Shown here one piece after another: positions 7,564 through 15,916 of a stretch of 64,000 bases of DNA. Position 1 is the stretch's first letter; each line of letters begins with the position of its first letter. Under the pieces are notes generated by a model. The model was not told the DNA's origin, made no database searches, and saw only the letters and a list, made by a program, of their open reading frames with translations. Source of the stretch: an uncultured Dehalococcoidia bacterium (lineage in GTDB: Bacteria; Chloroflexota; Dehalococcoidia; Tepidiformales; Tepidiformaceae); assembly GCA_938015525.1 (NCBI GenBank), contig CALLPC010000005.1, positions 84,171 to 148,170 of the forward strand, written 5' to 3'. The translations under genes were made by a program, and so were the position numbers.

Positions 7564-8706
7564 TCAGCCGCGCGGCAGCCCCAGCCCGCGCGTCGCGATG
7601 ATGTTCCGGTTGATTTCCGAAGTGCCCGCCGCAATCGTCAGGGACACCGTCTGCAACACCGCCATCGGCACCTGCCCACCGAGCGGCGCCCACGCCCCCT
7701 CCATCACCTGCCCGCGCAGCCCGAGCGTCGTGAAGGCGACCCGCGCCATCCGCTGGTGGAGCTCCGTCCCGAACGTCTTGGCCATCGACGCCTCGTAGTT
7801 CGGCACGAGCCCCCGGCTCTGCATCCACGCCACCCGGTACGACATCAGCCGGCCGACCTGGAAGCCGAGCGCGATGTCTGCCAGCGCCAGCCGGGTCGCC
7901 GGCCGGTCGTACAGCGAGCCCCCGCCGCCGTCCCGCGCCGGCGCCGCCTTCGCGTATGCCACGACCTCTTCGAACGTCCGCAGCCCCCCGATCACCCGCC
8001 CGATGCCCGAGCGCTCGAAGTCCAGCGTCGCCGCGGAGACGTACCAGCCCCGGTTCACCTCGCCCACCACCATGTCGGCCGGCACCCGCACGTCGTCGAA
8101 GAACACCTCATTGAAGCCCGCCTGCCCGGTCATCTGCACCAGCGGGCGCACGCTAATCCCCGGCAGCTTCATGTCCACGAGGAAGTACGTGATCCCCCGG
8201 TGCTTCGGCGCATCCGGGTCCGTCCGCGCCAGCAGGATCATGAAGTCCGCGTGCTGCGCGTTCGAGGTCCAGGTCTTCTGCCCGTTGATCACCCAGCTGT
8301 CACCGTCCCGCAGGGCCCGCGTCTGCAGCGAGGCGAGGTCTGACCCGGAGCCGGGCTCGCTGAAGCCCTGGCACCATGTCGCCTCGTCCCGTGCGATGGC
8401 CGGGAGGAACCGCGCCTTCTGCTCGGCCGTCCCGAACAGGATGAGCGTCGGCCCCACCCGGTCAGCTCCCATCGTCTGGCCCGGGGCCCGGTGGTACGCC
8501 ATCTCTTCGTTGTAGACGAGCTGGCGGAGATGCGGCGCGCCCTGGCCGCCGTATTCGGGCGGCCACGACATCGTCAGCCAGCCCTTCGCCGCCAGCTTCT
8601 TCGTGAACGATTCCCCCTCGCGCACCTTCGGGAGCTCCGCGCGGATGAAGGCGCGGACCTCCTGCCGGAACGCCTCGTCCTCCGCCGAAAACCGGAACTC
8701 CATCAT
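7564..8706 (-). CDS. acyl-CoA dehydrogenase
   Basis: FAD-dependent alpha,beta-dehydrogenation of an acyl-CoA. The 380-residue protein has all three domains: N-terminal helical, a middle domain with WCQGFSEPGSGSDLASLQ, and a C-terminal helical domain ending GTSEINRNIIATRGLGLPRG, the usual C-terminal flavin-contact motif of the family. GAGGGGG upstream of the ATG (8703 or 8706) serves as ribosome site, and a TAGAGT element lies about 30 bases upstream. It stands between an APH-type kinase gene (60 bases upstream) and a CoA transferase gene (21 bases downstream), all on the minus strand. That order suggests a catabolic operon for a branched or hydroxylated acid; the substrate is not predictable. 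Confidence 0.93.
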   Translation of the reverse strand: MMEFRFSAEDEAFRQEVRAFIRAELPKVREGESFTKKLAAKGWLTMSWPPEYGGQGAPHLRQLVYNEEMAYHRAPGQTMGADRVGPTLILFGTAEQKARFLPAIARDEATWCQGFSEPGSGSDLASLQTRALRDGDSWVINGQKTWTSNAQHADFMILLARTDPDAPKHRGITYFLVDMKLPGISVRPLVQMTGQAGFNEVFFDDVRVPADMVVGEVNRGWYVSAATLDFERSGIGRVIGGLRTFEEVVAYAKAAPARDGGGGSLYDRPATRLALADIALGFQVGRLMSYRVAWMQSRGLVPNYEASMAKTFGTELHQRMARVAFTTLGLRGQVMEGAWAPLGGQVPMAVLQTVSLTIAAGTSEINRNIIATRGLGLPRG

Positions 8707-8765
8707 CGGCCCCCTCGCCGCGTTTGCCGAACTCTACCGCGCCCCCGGCGGCAGGGGTAGCCGCC

Positions 8766-9848
8766 TCAGGCGACGCCGCGCAGCCGCGGGTCCGCCGCCC
8801 GGTCCGCCATCGCCAGCGCCTCCTCCACCAGCATTTCCGCCCGCCTGCCCATCCCTTCGAACCCCTCGCCCACCGTCTCGCCCTTCAGGTAGCGCGCGTG
8901 GATCCCCTCGACGATGACCGCCAGCTTGTAGGCCGCGAAGATCTCGTACCACTCGATCGCCGAGACGTCCCGCCCGCTCAGCCGGGCGTACATCTCGATG
9001 AGCTCCTGGCGGGTGTGGAAGCCCGGCTGGGCCGTCACCGCCGAAGCCGCCCGCGCCGCGAGGTACTCCTCCGAATCGCCCACCTGCCCCCAGTAGCCGA
9101 GCGTGTAGCCGAGGTCCGTCAGCGGGTCGCCCAGCGTCGCCATCTCCCAGTCCAGCACGGCCACCACCCGCCCCGGGTCCTCCCGGTCGAGCATCATGTT
9201 CCCGAGCCGGTAGTCGCCGTGGACCACCGTCGGCCTCGGCGAAACCGGGATGCTCGCCCGCAGCCGCCGGATGAGCTCGTCGATGGCCGGCAGCGGCCGC
9301 GTCTCCGAGCGCGCCCACTGCTCGCTCCAGCGCCGCACCTGCCGCTCGAGGTAGCCCTCCGGGCGGCCGAAATCGCCCAGCCCGACTGCCTCATAGTCGA
9401 TGGCGTGCAGCTGCACCAGCGTCTCGATCAGCGCCCGCCCGATCGCCTGCCGCCGCTCCGGCGTGTCCGCATACCCCTCCGGGAGCCGGTCGGCGATGAT
9501 CACCCCCTCCCGGTACTCCATCACGTAGAACGGGTAGTCGTTCACCGCCGGGTCCTCGCAGAGCGCGATCGGCGGCGGCGCCGGGAAGCCGGCCCGCTGC
9601 ATCCCCTGCAGCACCCGGAACTCCCGCCGCATGTCGTGCGCCGTCGGCAGCACATGGCCCAGCGGCGGCCGCCGCAGCACCCACGTCCGGCCGCCGCCCT
9701 CCACCCGGTACGTCAGGTTCGAACGCCCGCCGCTGATCAGCGTGAACCGCAGCGGCACGTCCCCGCCGGGAACGTGCTCCGCGAAGAACTTCGAGACCGC
9801 CTCGTAGCGGATCCCGGCCGGCACACCGTTCGTCGTCTCGTTCGTCAT
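8766..9848 (-). CDS. APH-family phosphotransferase, ACAD10/11-type acyl-CoA kinase
   Basis: Aminoglycoside-phosphotransferase fold kinase of 360 residues. Signatures: ISGGRSNLTYRVE in the N-lobe, VVHGDYRLGNMMLDR (catalytic loop with Asp and Asn) and VVAVLDWEMATLGDPLTDLGY (metal-binding Asp). Homologues fused to or beside acyl-CoA dehydrogenases, such as human ACAD10/11 and bacterial LvaA, phosphorylate 4-hydroxyacyl-CoA so that the dehydrogenase partner can remove phosphate. The acyl-CoA dehydrogenase next door supports this role over antibiotic resistance. I chose the ATG at 9848 because TATACT lies 10 bases upstream; the frame is open further. The 4-hydroxyacyl-CoA substrate is inferred. 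Confidence 0.85.
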   Translation of the reverse strand: MTNETTNGVPAGIRYEAVSKFFAEHVPGGDVPLRFTLISGGRSNLTYRVEGGGRTWVLRRPPLGHVLPTAHDMRREFRVLQGMQRAGFPAPPPIALCEDPAVNDYPFYVMEYREGVIIADRLPEGYADTPERRQAIGRALIETLVQLHAIDYEAVGLGDFGRPEGYLERQVRRWSEQWARSETRPLPAIDELIRRLRASIPVSPRPTVVHGDYRLGNMMLDREDPGRVVAVLDWEMATLGDPLTDLGYTLGYWGQVGDSEEYLAARAASAVTAQPGFHTRQELIEMYARLSGRDVSAIEWYEIFAAYKLAVIVEGIHARYLKGETVGEGFEGMGRRAEMLVEEALAMADRAADPRLRGVA

Positions 9849-9858
9849 CGAGCCCAAG

Positions 9859-9864
9859 AGTATA
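9859..9864 (-). promoter_or_regulatory. -10 element TATACT of the kinase/dehydrogenase/CoA-transferase unit
   Basis: TATACT is ten bases before the ATG at 9848, leaving a leader of only two to four bases. Confidence 0.5.
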
Positions 9865-9925
9865 CGCCCCGGGCCCTTGCACCGAAGCCCGAGGGCCACG
9901 AAGATCACAAACCGCGAAAACTTCG

Positions 9926-9931
9926 TAGAAC
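9926..9931 (+). promoter_or_regulatory. possible -10 element TAGAAC of the haem operon
   Basis: TAGAAC, one base off the local consensus, is seven bases before the hemA ATG. The surrounding 40 bases are noticeably AT-richer than the genes. Confidence 0.35.
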
Positions 9932-9938
9932 GACATCG

Positions 9939-10991
9939 ATGCAGAGCTATTTGAAAGATTTACACCGTTTGACGGTTTGTTCGTGGGAGACCGCGTCCTG
10001 CGACCTCGCAGCCTTCACGGCAGCCCGCGAAGCCGCCGCAGCCCACCGCGCCGCCCTCATCGTCACCTGTCAGCGGATCGAAGCCGTCGCCCTCGCACCC
10101 TGCCCCGCCGGCTGCTCTGCCGTTCGCACCGGTCGCGAAGCCTTCCGCTACCTCGCAGCCCTCGCTGCCGGGCTCCACTCCATCGCCCTCGGCGAGCGCG
10201 AAATCCTCGGGCAGGTCCGCCGGGCGGCCGATGAGGCGCCCCCGCCGGTCGCCGCCGTCCTCCACCGGGCCATCGCTGCCGCCCGCGCGTTTCGCAGGCG
10301 CCACCCCATCGAGGCCGACGCCGGCACCCTCCTCCGCCTCGCCCTCCGCCGCATGCCGCCGCCCGGGAGCCTCGTGGTCATCGGCTCCGGCCCCACGGCC
10401 GCTGCCGTGAGCCGAACCGCCCGCCTTCTCGGGCTCGGGCCCATCGCGGTCGTCTCCCGCGCCTGCCCGCCCTGGCTGCACCAGCGCGCCGACGCCTGGC
10501 ACCCCCTCGAAGCCCTCCCCGGCCTCGCCCCGGCCGACCTCGCCGTCGTCGCCCTCGGCGGCGATGCCCCCGTCCTCTCGCCGCCGGCCATCCCCGCCAC
10601 GGCAGTCCTCGACCTCTCCACCCCGCGCCGTACGGACCCGTCCGATGGTCGGGTCCTCACCCTCGCGGACCTCCGCGAGTGCGCCGGCTTCGCCGGCCGC
10701 GCCTCCCTCCTCGCCGACCTCGACCCCGAGGTCGACCGGGTCCTCGCCCACTGGTCGGAGGACGCCACCTCCCCAGTCGGGCAGTTCCGCCGCGCCATCG
10801 AGCTTCGCCGCCGGGCCGACCTCGAGCGAATCGCCCGCCGGCACCCGGAAATCCCCCGTCCCGTACTTGAGACCATCACCCGCAGCCTCGTCGCCCACAT
10901 CCTCCACGAGCCCTCCGAGCGGCTCCGCTCCCTCGACCCCACCACCGCGCGCGCCGTCGCCGCCATCTTCGACCCCTCGGAATCCGCATGA
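9939..10991 (+). CDS. hemA: glutamyl-tRNA reductase (compact form)
   Basis: Reduces glutamyl-tRNA to glutamate-1-semialdehyde with NADPH, the first step of C5 tetrapyrrole synthesis. The catalytic cysteine is Cys44 in VTCQRIEAVA. GEREILGQVR (about 85-94), a nucleotide-binding SLVVIGSGPTAAAVSR (about 144-159) and the helical LVAHILHEPSERLR dimerisation segment follow. At 350 residues it is clearly shorter than the common 410-450: the stretch between the Cys motif and the GERE motif lacks roughly 45 residues and the C-terminus is trimmed. It is first in a gene string with 4-base overlaps. The identity is firm because hemL, hemC and cobA-hemD follow. Confidence 0.9.
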   Translation: MQSYLKDLHRLTVCSWETASCDLAAFTAAREAAAAHRAALIVTCQRIEAVALAPCPAGCSAVRTGREAFRYLAALAAGLHSIALGEREILGQVRRAADEAPPPVAAVLHRAIAAARAFRRRHPIEADAGTLLRLALRRMPPPGSLVVIGSGPTAAAVSRTARLLGLGPIAVVSRACPPWLHQRADAWHPLEALPGLAPADLAVVALGGDAPVLSPPAIPATAVLDLSTPRRTDPSDGRVLTLADLRECAGFAGRASLLADLDPEVDRVLAHWSEDATSPVGQFRRAIELRRRADLERIARRHPEIPRPVLETITRSLVAHILHEPSERLRSLDPTTARAVAAIFDPSESA

Positions 10992-12118
10992 CTGCAGCCG
11001 TCCTCAGCACCCGTCACCCCGAGACCGCCGCCATCCTCGCCGTCGCTGAAGACGGCCTCTCCGGCTTTCACGAGCGCCCCTTCGCGGTCATCGCCGGGCG
11101 CGCCGGCGTCCCCGAACGCACCGTCGTCGACCGCATCCGCGCGCTCCTCGAGGCCGGCGTCGTCCGCAGGGTCCGCCAGACGCTCAATACCGGCAGCCTC
11201 GCCGCGGGAGCCCTCGTCGCCTGGAACGTCCCGAACGAGGCACTCCACGAGGCCTTCGATATCCTCCACCGCGACGACCCCTTCTCGGGCCACGTCGTCA
11301 TCCGCTCCACCGATTCGGCGCTCCCGGGCGCCGCCTTCCGGCTGTGGACGACCGTCAAAGTGCCCCAGGGCTTCTCCCTCGCGCGGCACGTCGCCCTGCT
11401 CGGCAGCGCCATCGGCGCCGAGGCCTGGCGCATCATGCCCGCGCGCTGCCTCTTCGCCCTCGGCGTCGGCCACGTCCGCCGCCGCAACCTCGAACCCGGC
11501 TCCCGCGCCAATGCCCCGGCCGCACCCCAGTACCCGGAGCTTACCCGTCTCTCCTCGTTCGAATGGGAGGTCCTCGCCGCGCTGAAAGAGCCGCTCGAAC
11601 CCGCCGAGCTGGTCAGCGAGCCATGGCGGGCGCGTGCAGACCGCCTCGGCCTCGACTACGCCCGCTTCATCGAAACTGTCCGCGCACTCGAAGCAAAGGG
11701 CCTCATCGCCCGCTTTTCGACCTTCCTCGAACACGTGAAAGCGCTCCCCACCGGCGAGCGCGTGACACGCTACAACGCCCTCTTCCACTGGGCGGTAGAG
11801 CCCGGCCGCGAGCTCGACGCCGGCGGCGAAGTCGGCCGCCACCACATCATCACGCACGCCTACTGGCGCGAAGCCGGCCCCGAATTCGGCAACGTCAACA
11901 TCATGGCCGTCGCCCACGGCACCGAAAAAGCCGCACTCCTCGCCCACAAGGCCGCCATCGATGCCCACCTCGCAGAAGCCGGCATCCCCGTCCGCTACAC
12001 CACCCAGTTCTGGGGCGGCCGCTCCGAAATCAAACCATCCGAAATCCTGCCCGCCGCCTACGAAGCCTTCTGCCGCCAGCACGGCATCGACCCTGCCACC
12101 ATGCGCGAGGAGCCCTGA
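10988..12118 (+). CDS. single-chain siroheme decarboxylase (AhbA-AhbB/NirDL-like, two AsnC-type halves)
   Basis: Siroheme decarboxylases remove two acetate carboxyls from sirohaem to give 12,18-didecarboxysirohaem, in the alternative haem route or in haem d1 synthesis. The 376-residue protein holds two copies of an AsnC/Lrp-like unit: a winged helix (about 25-70) with ligand domain (about 75-165), then a second pair (about 185-240 and 250-355). The second half has [20 protein letters not shown] followed by VAHG, matching the HCY..R/..HG pattern of AhbB/NirL. The first half has the weaker [13 protein letters not shown] counterpart. The start overlaps hemA (ATGA). An ordinary AsnC regulator is less likely because of the doubled architecture and the operon context. 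Confidence 0.75.
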   Translation: MTAAVLSTRHPETAAILAVAEDGLSGFHERPFAVIAGRAGVPERTVVDRIRALLEAGVVRRVRQTLNTGSLAAGALVAWNVPNEALHEAFDILHRDDPFSGHVVIRSTDSALPGAAFRLWTTVKVPQGFSLARHVALLGSAIGAEAWRIMPARCLFALGVGHVRRRNLEPGSRANAPAAPQYPELTRLSSFEWEVLAALKEPLEPAELVSEPWRARADRLGLDYARFIETVRALEAKGLIARFSTFLEHVKALPTGERVTRYNALFHWAVEPGRELDAGGEVGRHHIITHAYWREAGPEFGNVNIMAVAHGTEKAALLAHKAAIDAHLAEAGIPVRYTTQFWGGRSEIKPSEILPAAYEAFCRQHGIDPATMREEP

Positions 12119-12120
12119 CC

Positions 12121-13119
12121 ATGCAATATCGACCCCTCCATGGCACCCCGCTCACCCTCTCGGCCATCGGTTTCGGTGTCTGGACCGTAGGCACCACCTG
12201 GTGGGGCGTGACGGACCGGGCCGAAGGCGTCCGCCTCCTCCGCCTCGCCTTTGACCTCGGCATCACGTTCTTCGACACCGGCAACACCTATGCCGATGGG
12301 GCCGCCGAGACCATCCTCGCGGAAGCGCTCGGCGAACGCCGGGGCGACGTCGTGATCGCCACCAAGTTTGGCTACGACCTCTCGGTCCCTCCGCGCCCCA
12401 ACCAGCAGGAGCGCCCCCACGACTGGTCGCCCGGCCACATGCGCCGCTCACTGGAAGCCTCCCTCCGCCGCCTCCGCACCGACTACATCGACTACTACCA
12501 GCTCCACAATCCCCGCCTCGACGCCATCCAGCGGGACGACCTCCTCCAGGCGCTCGAGGATGCCCGCCGCGAGGGTCTCATCCGGGCCTTCGGCGTCGCC
12601 CTCGGCCCCGCCTTCGACCTGCGCCAGGCCGAAGAGGGTATCGCTGCCGTCCGCCGCGGCATGCCCGCCCAGGTCATCTACAACCTCCTCGAACAGGAAC
12701 TCGGCGAGGCCATCTTCCCCGTCGCCCGCGAATGCGCGGTCGGGACCCTCGCCCGCGTGCCCCATGCCTCCGGGCTGCTCGACGGCACCGCCACCCGCAC
12801 CACCGAATTCCCTCCCGGTGACCACCGCCGCTGGCGCATCGACACGCCGGAAAAGCGCACCCTCTGGGAGGAGGGCCTCCGCCGTGCCGGTACGCTTGCC
12901 TTCCTCGCCCGCGACGGCCGCACCCTCGGCCAGGCCGCCATCCAGTTCATCCTCCGCGAACCCTCGATCGGCGCCGTCATCCCCAACATCTACGACGAAG
13001 CCCGCCTCCGCGAATTCGCTGCCGCATGTGAAGCGCCCGCCCTCACTGACGACGAATACGAAGCCGTCCAGCGCCTCCGCGCTGCCGGCTACCCCGAACC
13101 CGAAGGAGCCCCAGCATGA
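12121..13119 (+). CDS. aldo/keto reductase
   Basis: NADPH-dependent oxidoreductase of the aldo/keto reductase superfamily, 332 residues. The catalytic tetrad is visible: Asp and Tyr in [14 protein letters not shown], Lys in VIATKFG and His in YYQLHNP. The C-terminal part has [21 protein letters not shown], typical of the cofactor-binding end. It starts two bases after the siroheme decarboxylase stop and overlaps the HemQ-like gene by ATGA, so it is firmly embedded in the haem operon. Aldo/keto reductases are not part of known haem pathways; a redox role on a porphyrin intermediate or an unrelated housekeeping role are both possible. Confidence 0.88.
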   Translation: MQYRPLHGTPLTLSAIGFGVWTVGTTWWGVTDRAEGVRLLRLAFDLGITFFDTGNTYADGAAETILAEALGERRGDVVIATKFGYDLSVPPRPNQQERPHDWSPGHMRRSLEASLRRLRTDYIDYYQLHNPRLDAIQRDDLLQALEDARREGLIRAFGVALGPAFDLRQAEEGIAAVRRGMPAQVIYNLLEQELGEAIFPVARECAVGTLARVPHASGLLDGTATRTTEFPPGDHRRWRIDTPEKRTLWEEGLRRAGTLAFLARDGRTLGQAAIQFILREPSIGAVIPNIYDEARLREFAAACEAPALTDDEYEAVQRLRAAGYPEPEGAPA

Positions 13120-13880
13120 GTGACGAACCCGCGCCCTCCCGCCCCCGCGGCCCGGTGGTCGAACTCGACCCCTCCGGCCGCGTCAGCCTCAAGGAAGCCG
13201 ACCGCGCCCCCCGCCAGTTCCTCAACTACGCCTTCTTCCGCATCGACCCCGCCTTCCGCCGCCTCCCCCGTGAGGAGCGCTGCGCCCTCCACCGCGAGTA
13301 CGTCGAGGTCCTCCACCGCTGGGCCGCCCGCGACGACCTCATCCTGCGCACCTACACCCTCGAAGGCCTCCGCGCCGATTGCGACTTCATGCTCTGGCGC
13401 ATCGCGAGCGACATCCGCCGCTTCAACGAGATGCAGCGCGAACTCAACGCAACCCGGATGGCCGGCTGGCTGACCCCCGCCTACAGCTTCCTCTCCCTCC
13501 AGAAACGCTCCCAGTACGTCAACCGCATCGAAGGCTCCGGCCACGGCCTGGAACTCCTCCCCGGCCAGGGCACCTTCCTCTTCGTCTATCCCTTCGTCAA
13601 AACCCGCGCCTGGTATGCCCTCAGCCCCCACGCGCGCCAGGGCATGATGGATGAGCACATCCACGTCTCCAGCCCGTTCAAGGGCGTCCGCCTCAACACC
13701 AGCTACAGCTACGGCATCGACGACCAGGAGTTCGTCGTTGCCTTTGACTCCGACTACCCGCAGGAGTTCGTCGACCTCGTCGGGCGGCTGCGCTTCACCG
13801 AAGCCTCCCGCTACACCCAGCGCGACACGCCCATGTTCACCTGCCTGAAGACGCCGCCCGGCGATATCTTCCAGCCCTGA
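13116..13880 (+). CDS. hemQ: chlorite dismutase-family coproheme decarboxylase (HemQ-like)
   Basis: HemQ/ChdC oxidatively decarboxylates Fe-coproporphyrin III to haem b. The 254-residue protein aligns with the Firmicutes type: [14 protein letters not shown] opens the first ferredoxin-like half, and the second half has [14 protein letters not shown] with the catalytic-position Tyr158, then MMDEHI with the proximal-position His181, and [12 protein letters not shown]. The glutamine/arginine of true chlorite dismutases was not evident. The ATG overlaps the reductase gene. Together with a siroheme decarboxylase this suggests that haem is made via sirohaem and Fe-coproporphyrin, with HemQ replacing the radical-SAM enzyme AhbD. 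The AhbC step is not in this window. Confidence 0.85.
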   Translation: MSDEPAPSRPRGPVVELDPSGRVSLKEADRAPRQFLNYAFFRIDPAFRRLPREERCALHREYVEVLHRWAARDDLILRTYTLEGLRADCDFMLWRIASDIRRFNEMQRELNATRMAGWLTPAYSFLSLQKRSQYVNRIEGSGHGLELLPGQGTFLFVYPFVKTRAWYALSPHARQGMMDEHIHVSSPFKGVRLNTSYSYGIDDQEFVVAFDSDYPQEFVDLVGRLRFTEASRYTQRDTPMFTCLKTPPGDIFQP

Positions 13881-13901
13881 ACGGCCCGGCCGCACCGTTC
13901 A
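13878..13901 (+). terminator. hairpin after the hemQ-like gene
   Basis: A perfect 7-bp inverted repeat (TGAACGG/CCGTTCA, 10-base loop) covers the stop codon. There is no U-tract, so it may only stabilise or pause the transcript before cobA-hemD. Confidence 0.3.
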
Positions 13902-13913
13902 CGCCGTGTCACA

Positions 13914-15398
13914 ATGAACGACATGTCGAACTCCACCGGCCACGCCTGGCTCGTCGGCGCCGGCCCCGGCGACCCCGGCCTCCTCACCCTCGCCGGCCGC
14001 GAGGCTCTCCAGCAGGCCGACGCCGTCCTCTACGACGCCCTCATCGCGCCCGAACTCCTCGCCTTCGCCCGCCCGGGCGCCCGGCTCATCCCCGTCGGCA
14101 AACGGGCAGGCGCCCATTCGCTGCCCCAGGAAGAGATAACCCGCCTGCTCGTCGAGCTTACCGCTGCCGGCTGCCGCGTCGTCCGGCTGAAAGGCGGCGA
14201 CCCGTACGTCTTCGGCCGCGGCGGCGAAGAAGCCCTCGCCCTCCGCGAGGCCCGGCTTCCGTTCACCGTCATCCCCGGCGTTACCTCCGCCGTCGCCGTG
14301 CCCGCCGCCGCCGGCATCCCCGTCACCCACCGCGGTCTCGCGACCCGCTTCACCGTCCTCACCGGCTCCGAACAGACCGGTGATGCCCCCGCTTCCCTCC
14401 CCGGCCCCGCCGCCGGCACCCTCGTCATCCTCATGGGCGCCGCCGCCCTGCCCGTCCTCGTCGAGCGCCTGCTCGCCGCCGGCTGGGACCCTGCCGCGCC
14501 CGCTGCCTCCATCGCCAACGGCACCCTCCCGAACCAGCAGGTCGTGACCGGGCCCCTCGCCCGGCTCCCCGGGGCCGCCGCCGCCCTCCCCACGCCGCTC
14601 ATCACCGTCGTCGGTCCCGTGGCGGCCCTCGCCGAACGGCTGGGCCCGGGCCGGTTCGGTCCCCTCGCCGGCAGGACGGTCGTCGTCACCCGCTCGCGCA
14701 GCCAGGCCTCGCAGCTCAGCGAGACGCTCCGCGCCCTCGGCGCAGCGGTCATCGAGGCTCCCGCCATCCGCATCGAGCTCCGCCCCGACCGGCTCATCGC
14801 CGACGGGGACATCGCCGCCCGCTGGGACTGGGTCATCTTCACCAGCCAGAACGCCGTGGCATCGATGTTCGCCGCCCTCGACGCTGCCGGGCGGGATGCC
14901 CGCGCCTTCGGCAGCACCGCCATCGCCGCCGTCGGTACAGCCACCGCCGACGCCCTCCGCGCCCGGGGCATCCGCCCCGACTTCCTCCCCTCCCGCCCCA
15001 CCTCGTCCTGCCTCGCTGCCGAACTCCCGTGCGACGCCGGCGCCCGGGTCTACCTTCCCATCTCCTCCCTCGCCGGGCCCGAGCTCGAAGATGCCCTCCG
15101 CCAGCGCGGCGCCCGCGTCGAGCGCGCCGACGCCTACGAGACGCTGCCCGAGGCGCTCTCACCGGAGACGCTCGCCCGCGTGAAGGCCGCCGATGCGGTC
15201 ACCTTCACCAGCGCCTCGACCGCCCGCTTCCTGCACGCCGCCCTCGGAGATGCCGCGCTGCCCCCGCACGTCCGCCTCGTGAGCATCGGCCCGGCCACCT
15301 CCGCCGCCGTCCGCGCCTGTTTCGGCCGCCTCGATGCCGAGGCCCCCGAACCCTCCCTCCCCTCCCTCGCCGCCGCCGTGCTGGAGGCCCTCGCATGA
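13914..15398 (+). CDS. cobA-hemD: uroporphyrinogen-III C-methyltransferase / uroporphyrinogen-III synthase fusion
   Basis: Two enzymes in one chain of 494 residues. Residues 1 to about 245 are the SAM-dependent methyltransferase (VGAGPGDPGLLTLAGREAL, VRLKGGDPYVFGRGGEEA, VIPGVTSAVA) that makes precorrin-2. The remainder is uroporphyrinogen-III synthase (GRTVVVTRSRSQASQL, WVIFTSQNAV, VTFTSASTARF). Thus the product of HemD is channelled straight into sirohaem synthesis. The start is 13914 or the second ATG at 13923, which would be seven bases after CACAAT. A 33-base gap from the HemQ-like gene is the only real gap in the operon. The downstream start overlaps by ATGA. Confidence 0.94.
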   Translation: MNDMSNSTGHAWLVGAGPGDPGLLTLAGREALQQADAVLYDALIAPELLAFARPGARLIPVGKRAGAHSLPQEEITRLLVELTAAGCRVVRLKGGDPYVFGRGGEEALALREARLPFTVIPGVTSAVAVPAAAGIPVTHRGLATRFTVLTGSEQTGDAPASLPGPAAGTLVILMGAAALPVLVERLLAAGWDPAAPAASIANGTLPNQQVVTGPLARLPGAAAALPTPLITVVGPVAALAERLGPGRFGPLAGRTVVVTRSRSQASQLSETLRALGAAVIEAPAIRIELRPDRLIADGDIAARWDWVIFTSQNAVASMFAALDAAGRDARAFGSTAIAAVGTATADALRARGIRPDFLPSRPTSSCLAAELPCDAGARVYLPISSLAGPELEDALRQRGARVERADAYETLPEALSPETLARVKAADAVTFTSASTARFLHAALGDAALPPHVRLVSIGPATSAAVRACFGRLDAEAPEPSLPSLAAAVLEALA

Positions 15399-15916
15399 GC
15401 ATCCTCGTCGAACTGCTCCCCTCGGCCGGACCGGTCCTCGTCGTCGGCGGCGGGAACGTCGCCGCCCGCAAGGTCCGCGTCCTCGCCGAGGGCGGCTTCC
15501 GGGTCGTCGTCGTCGCTCCAGCCATCAGCGCCGAGATCGCGGACCTCCCGGGCGTCACCTGCATCCCCCGGGCCTTCGCGAACGTCGACGTCGACGCCCG
15601 CCCCTGGACCCTCGTCCTCGCCTGCACGAACGACCGCGAAACCAACCGCGCCGTCGGCGAGGCCGCCCGCGCCCGCCGCATCCCCGTCCTCGTCGCTGAT
15701 GCACGCGACGAGAGCACGGTCGCCTTCCCGGCGCTCTACCGCGACGGCGACCTCCTCGCGGCCGTCTCGACCTCCGGCGCCGACCCCGCGCTCGCCGCCC
15801 GCCTCCGCGATACGGTCGCGGAGGCCCTCGGCCCCGGGCGCGCCCGCGAGGTCGCGGCCGCCCGCGAAGCTCGCCGCGACCGCCTCGCCGCCCGCCGGCA
15901 GGAGACCGACCCGTGA
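15395..15916 (+). CDS. sirC: precorrin-2 dehydrogenase (SirC/CysG N-terminal type)
   Basis: NAD-dependent oxidation of precorrin-2 to sirohydrochlorin. The 173-residue protein carries the Rossmann motif VLVVGGGNVAARKVRVLAEGG, then LVLACTNDRETNRAVGEAAR and LVADARDESTVAFPALYRDG, matching SirC/Met8p. It lacks the C-terminal region used for ferrochelation in Met8p-type bifunctional enzymes, which fits the separate chelatase that follows. The ATG overlaps the cobA-hemD stop and its own stop overlaps the GTG of the chelatase gene. Confidence 0.92.
   Translation: MSILVELLPSAGPVLVVGGGNVAARKVRVLAEGGFRVVVVAPAISAEIADLPGVTCIPRAFANVDVDARPWTLVLACTNDRETNRAVGEAARARRIPVLVADARDESTVAFPALYRDGDLLAAVSTSGADPALAARLRDTVAEALGPGRAREVAAAREARRDRLAARRQETDP

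Noticed and set aside
8766..9848. Aminoglycoside resistance gene
   Set aside because: The fold is the same but the sequence branch and neighbours are those of acyl-CoA-linked kinases.
10988..12118. Ordinary Lrp/AsnC transcription regulator
   Set aside because: Doubled architecture, AhbB-like HAY..R/AHG pattern and haem-operon position favour a siroheme decarboxylase.
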